The notes below the pieces were generated by a model, which saw only the letters and a list, made by a program, of their open reading frames with translations, was not told the origin of the DNA and ran no database searches. DNA of 64,000 nt from the NCBI GenBank assembly GCA_016709145.1, contig JADJEK010000002.1, positions 744,001 through 808,000 of the forward strand. Reading direction: 5' to 3'. The stretch is from Planctomycetota bacterium. GTDB taxonomy: Bacteria; Planctomycetota; B15-G4; JADJEK01. The position numbers and the translations under genes were made by a program. Positions 35,411 to 44,125 of the stretch are shown piece by piece (the first letter of the stretch is position 1; each line of letters starts with the position of its first letter).

Positions 35411-35662
35411 TCAATCCGGGAGCAAGACCTGATCGTCGAGCATTTCCTGCCGCGCCCACGGGTACTTAGCCGCAACCGCACGTGCGAATTCGAAGATGCC
35501 GCGCATGTTCGCTTCAGTAGTTCGCTCTTCGAATAAGACACTCTGCTCCTCGATCGCCGGCGATTTGTCATCGGCGTCGCGATGCAAAACGTAGCGGAAG
35601 ATCCAGGGCGCGTGAGGCTTCGTCATGTCTCGGTGAACTCGATCGATCTTGTGCGTCCACAT
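35411..35662 (-). CDS. Small hypothetical protein upstream of HEPN-like gene
   Basis: 83 residues. The ATG at 35662 follows GGAG with seven-base spacing. The N-terminal half is basic and aromatic (MWTHKIDRVHRDMTKPHAPW); the C-terminal half has an acidic helix (EEQSVLFEERTTEANMRGIF). It lies 15 bases before the HEPN-like gene, so it may be its antitoxin or partner. No family recognised. Confidence 0.52.
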   Translation of the reverse strand: MWTHKIDRVHRDMTKPHAPWIFRYVLHRDADDKSPAIEEQSVLFEERTTEANMRGIFEFARAVAAKYPWARQEMLDDQVLLPD

Positions 35663-36230
35663 TGAAGTCTCCAACGGTGTGCGTCTGGTTCCGGGACGAC
35701 ACGTCATGCCCGATGCTCGATCCGACGTTCGACGCTGCGCGCCGACGCGCCGCACTTCGGCGACTCAATGCACCGTGATTCGGAGCCCATTCGTCGCAGA
35801 GAACCCCGCGGGCGCGCCGGGGTCAAGAACCAGTAGCTGCGTGTAGATCGATGCGGCCGGCATCGCGAGCGGGATCGTTCCGGTGAGGAACGACACGCCG
35901 TTTCCCGGACCGGTTCCGCCGACGGGGAACGTCACGACGACCACCGGCGCTGGGGCGATGTGAAGCGTGCAAGTGCCCGGAAGGGGCGTCTGCGACTGTC
36001 CGGCCGACAAGAACAGCAACGCCGTCCCGCCGCCGAGCGCCTTGGTGAGCGAGATCGGTACGTTCTCCCCCGGCACGAAGCAGCCGTCGTAGTTCAGCAC
36101 GATCGAAAGCTCGGGCGCGAAGCCGCCGCTTCCACTGCAGGGCGCGCCGTAAGTTGCGAGCGGGTTCGGCGTGGGGTCGAAGGCGTATGCGGCGCCACTG
36201 TTCTGCGAGAGGTCGGCCGCATCGGGGGCA

Positions 36231-36237
36231 CCAACGG
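36231..36237 (+). repeat. Target-site duplication, left copy
   Basis: CCAACGG, repeated at 38799-38805 on the other side of the IS21-family element. The preceding CA is also matched at the right junction, so the exact boundary may shift by two bases. Confidence 0.8.
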
Positions 36238-36250
36238 TGTCACCGGTCGA

Positions 36251-36289
36251 TTCAAAACCAGCCACTGAGGAACGATTCAAAACCGGCCA
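36251..36289 (+). repeat. Transposase-binding repeats at left end
   Basis: Two direct copies of TTCAAAACCRGCCA, at 36251-36264 and 36276-36289, 25 bases apart. Confidence 0.75.
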
Positions 36290-36307
36290 CCCGGAGCACC
36301 CGGGATC

Positions 36308-37058
36308 TCACTCGTCGGTCTTCGTTCGTACAAGAGCCCTGTCCTTCAGCCGGTAGCTCTTGCCCTTGATGGCGACGATCTCTGCGTGATGCAGGAAGCG
36401 GTCCAAGATGGCGGTCGCGCTCGGCACGTCCTGGAGCAGTTTGTTCCACTCCTCGATCGGCCGGTTCGACGTCATCAGTGTCGAGCGCTTCTCGTAGCGG
36501 GCGCATGATGACCTCGAACAAGTACTCGCCTGAGCGTTTCGGCAGTTGCTTCATGCCCATGTCGTCGATGATCAGCAGGTCCGGCCGCAGATACTTCGCG
36601 TCGACCTTGTCGTCGCCGGAGAAGGTCTCGTCCTGCATGAAGTCCTGGACCAGGTCGAAGATCGATCGATAAAGCACGACGAAGCCCTGCTGGATCGCGT
36701 GGAAGCCGATCGCCTGCGCGAGGTGGCTCTTGCCGACGCCAGGCGGACCGATCAACAGCACATCTTTGTATTCGCGCACGAAGCGACGCGGCGAGGTCAG
36801 CATCTGGCTCTTCTTGATCGACGGATTGAACGCCCAGTCGAACTCGTCGAGGCGTTTCTGGTCGCGGAAGCACGCGCTCTCGAGTCTGCGCTCGAACAGT
36901 CGCTGCTTCCTGACCGAGAACTCGTCGCCCAGCGCGAGCTCGAGGAACTCGCCGTGATCGAGACCGTTGCCTTTGGCCTCGGACAGCCGCACGTCGAGCG
37001 TGTCGGCCATGCCGGAGAGGCGCAGCTCGCGCAGACTCTTCTTCAAGGACTCCTTCAT
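36308..37058 (-). pseudogene. istB: IS21 helper ATPase IstB, one-base frameshift
   Basis: AAA+ ATPase that assists IS21 transposition. The ATG at 37058 follows GGAG and overlaps the istA stop as ATGA. The span is 751 bases, one more than 250 codons. The frame is good through Walker A (LLIGPPGVGKSHLAQAIG) and Walker B (LLIIDDMGM) up to YLFEVIMR near 36500. One extra base in a C/G run then shifts the frame, and the remaining sequence (YEKRSTLMTSNRPIEEWNKL, later AILDRFLHHAEIVAIKGKSY) is in another frame ending at 36308. Confidence 0.85.
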
Positions 37059-38690
37059 GCGGGTCTCCGATCGGCGAAGGTCGATTGGGAGAACGCGTCT
37101 TGCCTGAACTCGCCGTACTCGTGCGGATCGCGGATCAACGGATGGCTGTCGATGAACTTCGAGCTGCTGCGTCGCTGCTGGCTGCTGCGCGAGCAAGCGA
37201 CGCAGCGTCTTCAGTCGGTACGCGTGATGCGACAGCGCGACACGACACGCGCGCTCGATCTCTTCCCAAGAGTGCTTCTTCGTGAGCCCGAGGAAGCCTT
37301 GCAGCACGCGGATGCCGGCGATGCCGCGATACGACAGCAGCGCCTGCGCGTAGCGCGCGCTCTCTTCGCCGATGCGTGCCGCGCGCTCGAGCATCCATTC
37401 GGTGCCGCGCTCGATCGCGGAGATCTTCTCGTCGACGATGTGCGCGCGATCGGTGCTGAAGCGTCCGGGATCGACGCGGACGTGGAGCGCGATCTCGGAG
37501 AGCGCGTGATCGAAGATGCGCACGAGGCGCGAGTCGTAGCGCACCCACACCGGCCGCCCGAGGAACTCGGGCGGTACCGAATAAAACGCCTTCTCGATCA
37601 CGATGTGACCGTCGCGATGCACGGTGCGCTGCGTCTCGTGGAACAACGGGAAGCGCTCGGCGGGCAGCGGTAGCAGCGTGTCTCTCATCCGCTTCGAACA
37701 GCGCGTGCACCTGCTTCCTCGTGGTGCCGTGGATGCGCTGATCTGCGACTTTCGTCTCCCAATCGCGCAGGAGCCCGTTCTGCGCGGCGAGCGAAGCGAA
37801 TTGCCTGCCCTTCAGAGCATTGTCCTGAGCGAAGGCGACGCAGCGCTCGACCTTGCCTTTGTGGCGCGGCGTGCGCGGTTTGGTCGGCAGCACGGCAACG
37901 CCGTAGTGCCGAGCGAACGCCTCGAACTTCGGCGTGATCGTCGGATCGCACCAGTCGTGCTTCGGCACCGCGGCTTTGAGATTGTCGGGGACCAGCGTCT
38001 TGGGCACGCCGCCGAAGTGATGGAACGCATTCTCGATGCCGCGGATCAGCGACTCGGTGTCCTGGCGCCACATGACCTCGAGGTAGGCCTTGCGCGAGTG
38101 GCTCAGCACGACGCGCAGCAACTGCGGATCGCTTCTTCTTCTTCGAGCCCGGCTTGACCGTGAACGCGCCGACTCCGTAGTCGATCTGGGCTTCTTCGCC
38201 GGGCAGCGTCTCCATGCGCCGGAACGGAATGGGCCTCGACGCGCCCAGCTTGCGCACGAAGCGCTTCACGCTCGTAGCTGTGCGCGTAGCCGTGCTCGGC
38301 GACGAGGTCCTGGTGGATGCGCTGCGCGCTCAGGCCGAGCGCGAGCTTGGCGACGATCGTCTCACGGTGCGGATCGCACTCGCACTTTCGACCCGCAACC
38401 CCGGCGGTCAGGAAATGGCCGGTTTTGAGTCGGACGACGGCTCGATCAGCTCAGTCGAGCCGGCGGTCGAAATGGCTGGTTTTTGAATCCGGCGGCGGCT
38501 CGATCGACTGCCCCGAGCCGGCGGTCGAAATGGCCGGTTTTGAACCCGGGTCAGGCGGCCGACCTCGCGCATAACGCGCGACCGTGTCGCGATGGATGTC
38601 GAGCTCGCGGGCGATCCGCCGATGGGACCATCCGTGCCTCAGCAATTGCTCGATCGTGTGGATCTGCGCCATCTTGAGCTGATTCGACAT
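37055..38690 (-). pseudogene. istA: IS21 transposase IstA, several frameshifts
   Basis: DDE transposase of the IS21 family. The ATG at 38690 follows GGAGG. The HTH domain reads HTIEQLLRHGWSHRRIAREL. A segment with three internal end-type repeats follows and breaks the frame near 38480. Recognisable pieces then lie in different frames: CDPHRETIVAKLALGLSAQR, KRFVRKLGASRPIPFRRMET with AQIDYG, LRVVLSHSRKAYLEVMWRQD, VPKTLVPDNLKAAVPKH, TPRHKGKVERCVAFAQDNAL, and a C-terminal KAFYSVPPEFLGRPVWVRYD. It ends in FADRRPA with a stop overlapping istB. At least five shifts are needed; no full-length product is possible. Confidence 0.85.
38416..38543 (-). repeat. Three end-type repeats inside istA
   Basis: TGGCCGGTTTTGA-type copies at 38416-38428, 38473-38486 (one extra T) and 38531-38543, spaced about 57 bases apart. 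They are embedded in a longer tandem unit containing GAGCCGGCGGTCGAAATGG. They match the repeats at both ends of the element. Confidence 0.78.
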
Positions 38691-38747
38691 GCCCGCCTCC
38701 GAAGGGAAGCGGACATCGTCGGGCGCCTTTCGCGCCCTCGCTCAGAG

Positions 38748-38785
38748 TGGCCGGTTTTGAATCGTTCCCTCGTGGCCGGTTTTGA
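38748..38785 (-). repeat. Transposase-binding repeats at right end
   Basis: Two copies of TGGCCGGTTTTGA at 38748-38760 and 38773-38785, 25 bases apart as at the left end but inverted. Confidence 0.75.
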
Positions 38786-38798
38786 GTGTTCGGTGACA

Positions 38799-38805
38799 CC
38801 AACGG
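38799..38805 (+). repeat. Target-site duplication, right copy
   Basis: CCAACGG, matching 36231-36237. Confidence 0.8.
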
Positions 38806-39978
38806 CGAGAATCCCGGACCTCAGGTCGATCGACTCACCGAAGCTCTCGTACGGTCCCGGCTTGCCTGTGAGCTTCATGCGCGGAATGGGAGCCGATCCG
38901 CCGAGGTCGTACACCGTGATGGATCCGACCTGCTGCAACGGCGTGAGGTCCGCCCTCGCGGCGACGGCGAGTGTCTGCCCGTCGATCGCGACCGCCCCGC
39001 CGAACTGGCCGACGTTCGTTCCGGGGCTCGCGATGTCCGCGTTCAGCAGCCATAGACCGGCGAACCTCCGGTAAATCAACGCACGTTGCTCGGCTCCAAC
39101 AGCGATTCGGTCGCCGTCGATGTCTACCGAACGACCGACCCAGTTTGCGGAGCTCGGATAGACGAGCTTCGCGGTTTGCTTCCAAACGGCACCATCGAAG
39201 TCGAACACGTAAACCGCACCGACGCTTGTGGGTCCTCCCACGCCGAGCCGCGCTCCAACCACCGCAGTCGTGCCGTCGACCGCGAGCGCCTGGCCGAACT
39301 CCGCCGCGCTCTGCGGATCGGTCGGCTGGAGCTTTCCTTCCTGGACCCAGGACGACCCGATACGCCTGAATACGAACACACCAGCGCCGATCGATAGGTA
39401 TCCGCCCGAGGCGACGATTCGATCGCCGGAAGCCGCGACGTAAAAGCCGAAGAGGGGCCATACAGTGGGTCCGCTCGGCGCGAGCGACGCCTTCAAGGTC
39501 CATGTGCCGGCGACCTTCTCGAATACGTGGACCTTCTCTGCGGAGATGTCCCCGACGGCGATGAAGTCTGCCCCGATCGCGACACCGTGCCCCAGCGTCG
39601 CTGGAGCGCCGTTCGGACCCACGAGAATCGCGGTCTGGGTCCAAGTAGTTCCGGACTGCTCGTAGACGAACGCGCCCCCGAATCCCGCGGACGGCACCGA
39701 GCCGACGACCATGATCGAACCATTGGTCGCGACGTTGTAGCCGAGGTTCTTCACCGCGATCGGAGGCACGGCCCGCAAGATCTGCTTGTCTCCGCACTGG
39801 GCCCAACCGCGTTCGCCGAGCGCGAGCGCGACAAGAACGATGCAGGTACAGCACCTCACATTGGCCCCAATCTCGCGTCGAACGCGCCGGTTCGTTCACC
39901 CTTGCTTCGGGCGCGAGGTTAACAGGACGCGACCGCGCATCGCCGCAAGGAAGCGATCACGGATCAGAGTTTGCGCGA

Positions 39979-39999
39979 CTGCAAGTGATGCACTTGCAG
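39979..39999. promoter_or_regulatory. Perfect 9-bp palindrome between divergent genes
   Basis: CTGCAAGTG and CACTTGCAG are separated by three bases, between the start of the split FG-GAP gene and the RAMA-domain gene. No T tract follows on either strand, so an operator is more likely than a terminator. The rest of 39862-40066 holds nothing else I can support. Confidence 0.4.
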
Positions 40000-40123
40000 C
40001 CCCGCTTCCCGCCTCGCAGACTGTCGTCCGTCGCCCACTTTCGCCGGGCGTAAAGGGGAACCCACCATATCGACCGACCTCAAGTTCGTCGCGCGCAGCT
40101 CGTCCGGCGTCACGGCGAAGGAC

Positions 40124-40813
40124 GTGCGGGCGTCACTCGCGCGGGCGCGCATCGCGGTGACATTCCCGGCGGACTCGCCGCCGATTGCGGCGGCGAAGGA
40201 GAGAACGCGGCGTGCCGCCGAAAGGGCGGAAGCTGCGCCCGTCCGCCCCACGACGGAGGCACCGAAGATGCGCCTCGCAAAGAGCGCGTCGACGGACGCT
40301 CCGGCCAAGAAGGCCCGAAGCGGCGTCACCGTGTCGGACCTCATCGCAACGGGAACCCTGCGGGCGCCCCTCGAACTGCGGCGAACGTTCAAGGGTGTCG
40401 AAGTGCGCGCTCGTATCGATGCGGACGGGTCCGTCGTAGTCGACGGACAGCGGACGCAAAGCCTCTCAACCGCAGGTGGGATCGCGATCGCCCGCGTGCG
40501 CAAGGTGGACCCGAAAAGCGACTCGGTCGCGACGGACGGATGGGCCTTCTGGCGCTTCACCGACTCGGACGGCTCCGAAAAACCAATCGATGCACTTCGG
40601 GTGCGGTACCTCGATCGACGTGGGAGCTGCAGGCAAAGAGAGAGGGGCGTTTCCATCGGGCAGAGCGCGCGAACAGTTCGCTTAGCTTCCTCGCGTGCCG
40701 ATCGGACCACAAGCCTGCATCGGGGCAACAGCGATTCACGCGACCTAAAGTCCGGGGCAGAAAAATCCGATTTTGCACTGGTACAGGCTTCCATGTCTCC
40801 CTCGTTCGTGTAA
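40124..40813 (+). CDS. RAMA-domain protein (start uncertain)
   Basis: 229 residues from GTG at 40124. Residues about 68-165 match the RAMA (restriction enzyme adenine methylase associated) fold: GVTVSDLIATGTLRAPLELR, FKGVEVRARIDADGSVVVDG, QSLSTAGGIAIARV, then WAFWRFTDSDG and IDALRVRYL. Preceding sequence is Ala/Arg/Lys-rich. The frame continues upstream without a stop (TDLKFVARSSSGVTAKD). A well-placed GGGGA lies before an ATA at 40067 where an ATG would be expected, so the native start may be mutated or unusual. The last 50 residues look less protein-like and may follow a frameshift. RAMA domains bind DNA next to methylases; a truncated methylase-linked gene lies at 43.6 kb. Confidence 0.6.
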   Translation: MRASLARARIAVTFPADSPPIAAAKERTRRAAERAEAAPVRPTTEAPKMRLAKSASTDAPAKKARSGVTVSDLIATGTLRAPLELRRTFKGVEVRARIDADGSVVVDGQRTQSLSTAGGIAIARVRKVDPKSDSVATDGWAFWRFTDSDGSEKPIDALRVRYLDRRGSCRQRERGVSIGQSARTVRLASSRADRTTSLHRGNSDSRDLKSGAEKSDFALVQASMSPSFV

Positions 40814-40885
40814 TTTCCTCAGGGAAGAGGCGGAGAAGGCGTCGCCGCGGGGGTCGGCGCCGTCCGCAGGAGAGAAGGAGAACGT

Positions 40886-41497
40886 TTGCGCTTCGCAATC
40901 GCAGGAATTGTGGCTTTTGGTCTAGCGGCCGTTTTCTTACTTGGCGCCACGAGTGAACAAAGCGTTGGGACAACCGAGGAAGACGTTTATACAGGCCAAA
41001 CGGGGGGGACAACCGCGGATGTGGTCGTAGAGTTGCCGTCAGGGACGGCTACGGACGTTGAGGTGGAAGTCACCATTGAACACGAAGGCGGCCCCACGAC
41101 ACGGGTCGTAAAGCCGGGCGAACCGCTGCACCAGACCTTCACCAAGATCACAAAGATTAAGTGTAAGAAGACCAAGCCGATCGGACAACCAGCACCGGTA
41201 ACAGTTAAGGTCGACATCACACCTATCAATGCCACGACCCGCCGTTCCGCAGAATGGCGAACTACCGAAACCGAGCCTGCGATTCCATTTGATCAGGAGC
41301 TCGCCGGCCCTGTTCACTTCGCAGTCCATGTCGATGGCGCAGGCACTGCTACAGTGCAGGCTCTCGACGGTACGACAGTCGTAGCCGAATTTACTACCGA
41401 CAGCACTGACGACGTCAGCATGTCATTTGTCGGTACGACAATTAAGATTCTCGCTGGCAGCGGCAGCGGCACGTTGCGCTACCAAACCGAGGACTAA
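40886..41497 (+). CDS. Exported hypothetical protein
   Basis: 203 residues from TTG, preceded by GAAGGAG at good spacing. The start gives a signal sequence (RFAIAGIVAFGLAAVFLLGA). The mature part is Thr/Val-rich and beta-structured (TADVVVELPSGTATDVEVEV), with a short lysine-rich loop (KITKIKCKKTKP). Codon choice is less GC-biased than in the left arm. A 12-bp inverted repeat follows the stop. No family recognised. Confidence 0.6.
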   Translation: MRFAIAGIVAFGLAAVFLLGATSEQSVGTTEEDVYTGQTGGTTADVVVELPSGTATDVEVEVTIEHEGGPTTRVVKPGEPLHQTFTKITKIKCKKTKPIGQPAPVTVKVDITPINATTRRSAEWRTTETEPAIPFDQELAGPVHFAVHVDGAGTATVQALDGTTVVAEFTTDSTDDVSMSFVGTTIKILAGSGSGTLRYQTED

Positions 41498-41518
41498 TTC
41501 GAATAGTAACAACACGCC

Positions 41519-41563
41519 TCGCAAAGGCGCTTGCCGCGCAGTGCGCAGCTTGCGCCTTTGCGA
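41519..41563 (+). terminator. Stem-loop after exported protein gene
   Basis: Perfect 12-bp arms (41519-41530, 41552-41563, core GCAAAGGCGC) with a 21-base loop, 21 bases after the stop at 41497. It lacks a T tract, so termination efficiency is uncertain. Confidence 0.5.
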
Positions 41564-41582
41564 TTAATCACATGGATTTGCA

Positions 41583-42257
41583 ATGCCTCGCAAGGCCCTG
41601 CTAGCCACGGTACTTGTTCTTTCCGTGATTGGCGCGCTAATTGGCATCTACATCGCCGCGCAAATTACTAATAAGCCGCCCTCGCGAGTGGATGGCGAGG
41701 TCAGAATTGTCACCGATCAGACGGCACAACCCCATCTTGACGAACCGCAGTCTCCGCAACGACAGCGGCTATCCGAACCAGCCACTTTGGAAGAGAAGCC
41801 CCCTACTCCAGCAATTGCCCCAGCGGCGACGCCACCAGCCGCGGGCCACCTCGCGCTACTTTCGCCTACACTCATTACGCGCTTGGAGTCGGTGCATTCA
41901 TGCAAGGACTTCAACCGTCTCATTGCCTTTCTACACCCAGACGTCATCAATAGGGAGCTGGTTGCGACGATCGCCACAATCCTATGCGACGTTAAAGCCC
42001 CCTACCTTGAGAGCCGTCGCCCGTATGAGGTCCAATTGGATCCGAACGGGCGAATAACTGAAGAGGCGAGAACCGCTCTCGACCGATTGCGTTCCAACTA
42101 CGAGAGCGAGCTACTCCTCAAGCTAGCCCCATTCTACAGTGAAAATGGGCTGAAGAGCATCAAGCGAAACTACCTCGGCATTGACGGCACACGTCGAAGA
42201 ACCGTAGAGCGCCCGAAAGGCGACGCAGCAGACGAAAGCAAGCGCGCTCGGAAGTAA
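41583..42257 (+). CDS. Membrane-anchored hypothetical protein
   Basis: 224 residues. One N-terminal transmembrane helix (LLATVLVLSVIGALIGIYIA) is followed by a Pro/Gln/Thr-rich linker of about 60 residues and a helical C-terminal domain (NRLIAFLHPDVINRELVATI, LDRLRSNYESELLLKLAPFY). The end is basic (ESKRARK). It probably has the soluble part outside the cytoplasm. It converges with the next gene with only six bases between stops. No family recognised. Confidence 0.6.
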   Translation: MPRKALLATVLVLSVIGALIGIYIAAQITNKPPSRVDGEVRIVTDQTAQPHLDEPQSPQRQRLSEPATLEEKPPTPAIAPAATPPAAGHLALLSPTLITRLESVHSCKDFNRLIAFLHPDVINRELVATIATILCDVKAPYLESRRPYEVQLDPNGRITEEARTALDRLRSNYESELLLKLAPFYSENGLKSIKRNYLGIDGTRRRTVERPKGDAADESKRARK

Positions 42258-42263
42258 TCGAGA

Positions 42264-42848
42264 CTACTTCACTGGTCCACTTTCGCTTCCGAAGCGAGAA
42301 AGCAGAGCCTCGGTACCCAGAGATAGCGCCGTCAGATTCTCCCTGAATGCGTTGAAACTCTCCGAGGTCTCACCACTCGGTGCGATCTTTAGTGCAGGAT
42401 CGCGCTGACTCCGCGAGAATTGGCACGCGCTGCGCAGAACGACAAACAGATCGTTTGTTTGTTTTATCTTGTCAAGGTGCGCCGCGTCCGTTTCCATCAA
42501 GAGAAGCTTGTGCTGCGACGCTATCACCGCAAGTGCGACTCCCTCCAGCTTCTTCTCGTACGGGCCGACCATGGCCTCGTATAGACGAGTCAGTTCCTTT
42601 TCTTTGCCTTCCTTCTTGATCTCAATGCTCTCGCGCAGCGCAAGATCGTAGTCGCCCGCAACGTAGACAAAATTAGCAACCGACGTCACGTACTCCGCGT
42701 AAGCGAGACGGAGGTTTGAGATTCGATCTTGCTCGTCCTGCCATGTCAAAGACACAAACGTCGTCGCGATCGATGCGCCAACTCCGAGAATAGCGGCAAA
42801 TAGCAACTCTTTGTAACCGGGTCGGTGGTCGAATCGGCATTCGGTCAT
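42264..42848 (-). CDS. Membrane-anchored helical hypothetical protein
   Basis: 194 residues with one transmembrane helix near the N-terminus (ELLFAAILGVGASIATTFVS) and a long helical domain with coiled-coil character (ESIEIKKEGKEKELTRLYEA, EKKLEGVALAVIASQHKLLL). It resembles small single-pass proteins of unknown function. Composition is similar to the two preceding genes and lower in G+C than the chromosome arms. Confidence 0.58.
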   Translation of the reverse strand: MTECRFDHRPGYKELLFAAILGVGASIATTFVSLTWQDEQDRISNLRLAYAEYVTSVANFVYVAGDYDLALRESIEIKKEGKEKELTRLYEAMVGPYEKKLEGVALAVIASQHKLLLMETDAAHLDKIKQTNDLFVVLRSACQFSRSQRDPALKIAPSGETSESFNAFRENLTALSLGTEALLSRFGSESGPVK

Positions 42849-43633
42849 GCGACGCTCCTTGTTAGATGATTCGCATTGACGCTTCCTGGGTCGGTGGACG
42901 ACTCTAGTTATCCATTAACACGGAGCGTCCTTGCACTCCGTGCCGCGCAGTTTCCATACGTCCCATTTCCGCACAAATGGGACCAGGGGAAAGGGCCGCA
43001 GTGAGCGCGACCACGCCGGCCCCCGCGATGTCCCCGATGTCCCCGTGGGCCACCGCGCGGCATGTCCCCGGGGACACGCGCGCACCGCGCGCGCACCGGA
43101 TCGACCGGAAGCCCCCGCAGCGCCCCCGCGGGCGGGCGCACGGCCGCGCGGACGCGCAGCATGCCGCCGCAGCGCCACCGGATTTGACGTGTCGTTGAAA
43201 CGCACGAGGAGCGCCGTGGGGCCGAAACGCCCCCGGCACGGCGGATCCACCGTCTCCGCTCCCACGCCCCGCTGCCCCACGCCAAATGCCCCCGATGTGC
43301 CCCCAAAGCGCCCCTGGCAAGGGCGGGTCGGAAGCACCGATTTCTCGCGTCTGGCGGGGCCGAACGTTAGTGACCCGCGGGATTTGCGCAAGAGAGCCGT
43401 CGGGGACATTTCGCGCGACCGCCGAATCGTCGGGGACATTTGCCTTCCAGGCCCCAAGCGCGCGGCGTTTCCGCGCCGCGTTCGGCGCGGTCCTTGAGCG
43501 CTAGGCTTTCGTTCGCTACATCATCGAAACAACAGCGGGCCCACTCCAACGGCCGACGTTCGGCCAACTCCCTCCAAGCCTCGCCCGCCGGCCTTGGCAC
43601 CTCCGCGAACCGCGGAGGCTCGGAGTTGGCGCA
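42849..43633. other. GC-rich non-coding stretch
   Basis: About 785 bases. All open frames are Arg/Pro/Gly-rich and lack starts with ribosome-binding sites. A GGGGACATTT repeat family occurs at its right end (43398-43441 and inverted near 43633-43658). Confidence 0.5.
43398..43441 (+). repeat. Direct repeat CGTCGGGGACATTT
   Basis: Two identical 14-base copies at 43398-43411 and 43428-43441, 30 bases apart. Inverted partial copies (AATGTCCCCG, AAATGTCCCC) occur at 43633-43642 and 43649-43658, at the very start of the ParB-like gene. They could be insertion-sequence end relics or binding sites. Confidence 0.55.
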
Positions 43634-44125
43634 ATGTCCCCGTCCCCGAAATGTCCCCTCGCCGTCGAGTGGGTTCCTCTCGCGTCGGTCTTCCCCAATC
43701 CCTCGAATCCCCGCATCAACGACGACGCGGTCCCCCACGTCGCGGCCTCGATCCGCCGCTTCGGTTGGCAGCAGCCCCTCGTCGTGAAGCTGTCTGGCGA
43801 GATCATCGCCGGCCACACGCGCTTCAAGGCCGCGCAGAAGCTCGGCATCGACCAGGTGCCGGTGGTTCGCTTCACCGGCACGGATCTCGACGCGGTCGCG
43901 TTCGGCGTTGCGGACAACCGCACGCATGAGTTCGCGAAGTGGGACACGCCCGCGTTGGCGAAGCTGCTGCGCGAGCTGCGCACCGAGGACGCGCTGGAGG
44001 GCGTCGGGTTCTCGCCGGATGAGATCGACGCGCTGATCGCCGAGGTCAACGCCGGCGGCGGTGCCGAGGGCGAGGGCGTCAACGACCCGGGCACGAAGGG
44101 ACCGCCGTGGGTCGCGGTGTCGCCG
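43634..44125 (+). pseudogene. ParB-like N-terminal domain protein, truncated (methylase part lost)
   Basis: The frame opens at 43634. About 165 residues are recognisable: WVPLASVFPNPSNPRIND, ASIRRFGWQQPLVVKLSGEI, IAGHTRFKAAQKLGIDQVPV and GVADNRTHEFAKWDTPAL, a ParB/Srx-type domain. The acidic linker EGEGVNDPGTKGPPWVAVS follows, which in phage-type proteins leads into a DNA adenine or cytosine methylase. Here the sequence changes abruptly near 44125. The frame stays open to 44683, but the rest is Arg/Pro/His-rich and non-coding in character. Hence a remnant of a ParB-methyltransferase fusion; the methylase part is inferred from known architectures. Confidence 0.65.

Larger units (their letters stand above)
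36238..38798 (-). mobile_element. IS21-family insertion sequence
   Basis: A 2,561-bp element with ends TGTCACCG on both sides (inverted) and a 7-bp target duplication, in the family range. It carries istA and istB in the usual order with an ATGA overlap, both frameshifted. Multiple copies of a TCAAAACCGGCCA motif lie near both ends, as expected for transposase-binding repeats of this family. Confidence 0.9.
35765..39859 (-). pseudogene. Secreted FG-GAP protein gene split by IS21-family insertion
   Basis: The 5' part runs 39859-38799 and the 3' part 36230-35765. Removing the element and one copy of the 7-bp duplication gives 1,527 bases, an intact 508-codon frame that reads GILAVGAPDAADLSQNSGAA across the junction. 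The protein starts at GTG with a signal peptide (CIVLVALALGERGWAQ). It has FG-GAP units (IGADFIAVGD, VDGTTAVVGARLG, IDGDRIAVGA) and the C-terminal module ending SATNGLRITVH. Apart from the insertion no defect is seen, so the insertion appears recent or easily reversible. Confidence 0.88.

Noticed and set aside
36252..37688. A single 478-residue protein combining transposase and ATPase parts
   Set aside because: It is an accidental in-frame join of the IstA C-terminal region and IstB; a proper IstB start and an IstA stop with ATGA overlap lie inside it.
38400..38560. CRISPR-like array of regularly spaced repeats
   Set aside because: Three copies spaced about 57 bp match the ends of the IS21 element and the spacers are also repeated; no cas gene is present.
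42904..43457. Overlapping Gly/Arg-rich frames on both strands in 42.9-43.5 kb
   Set aside because: No start signal, no family feature, and frames open simply because stop codons are rare in this GC-rich DNA.
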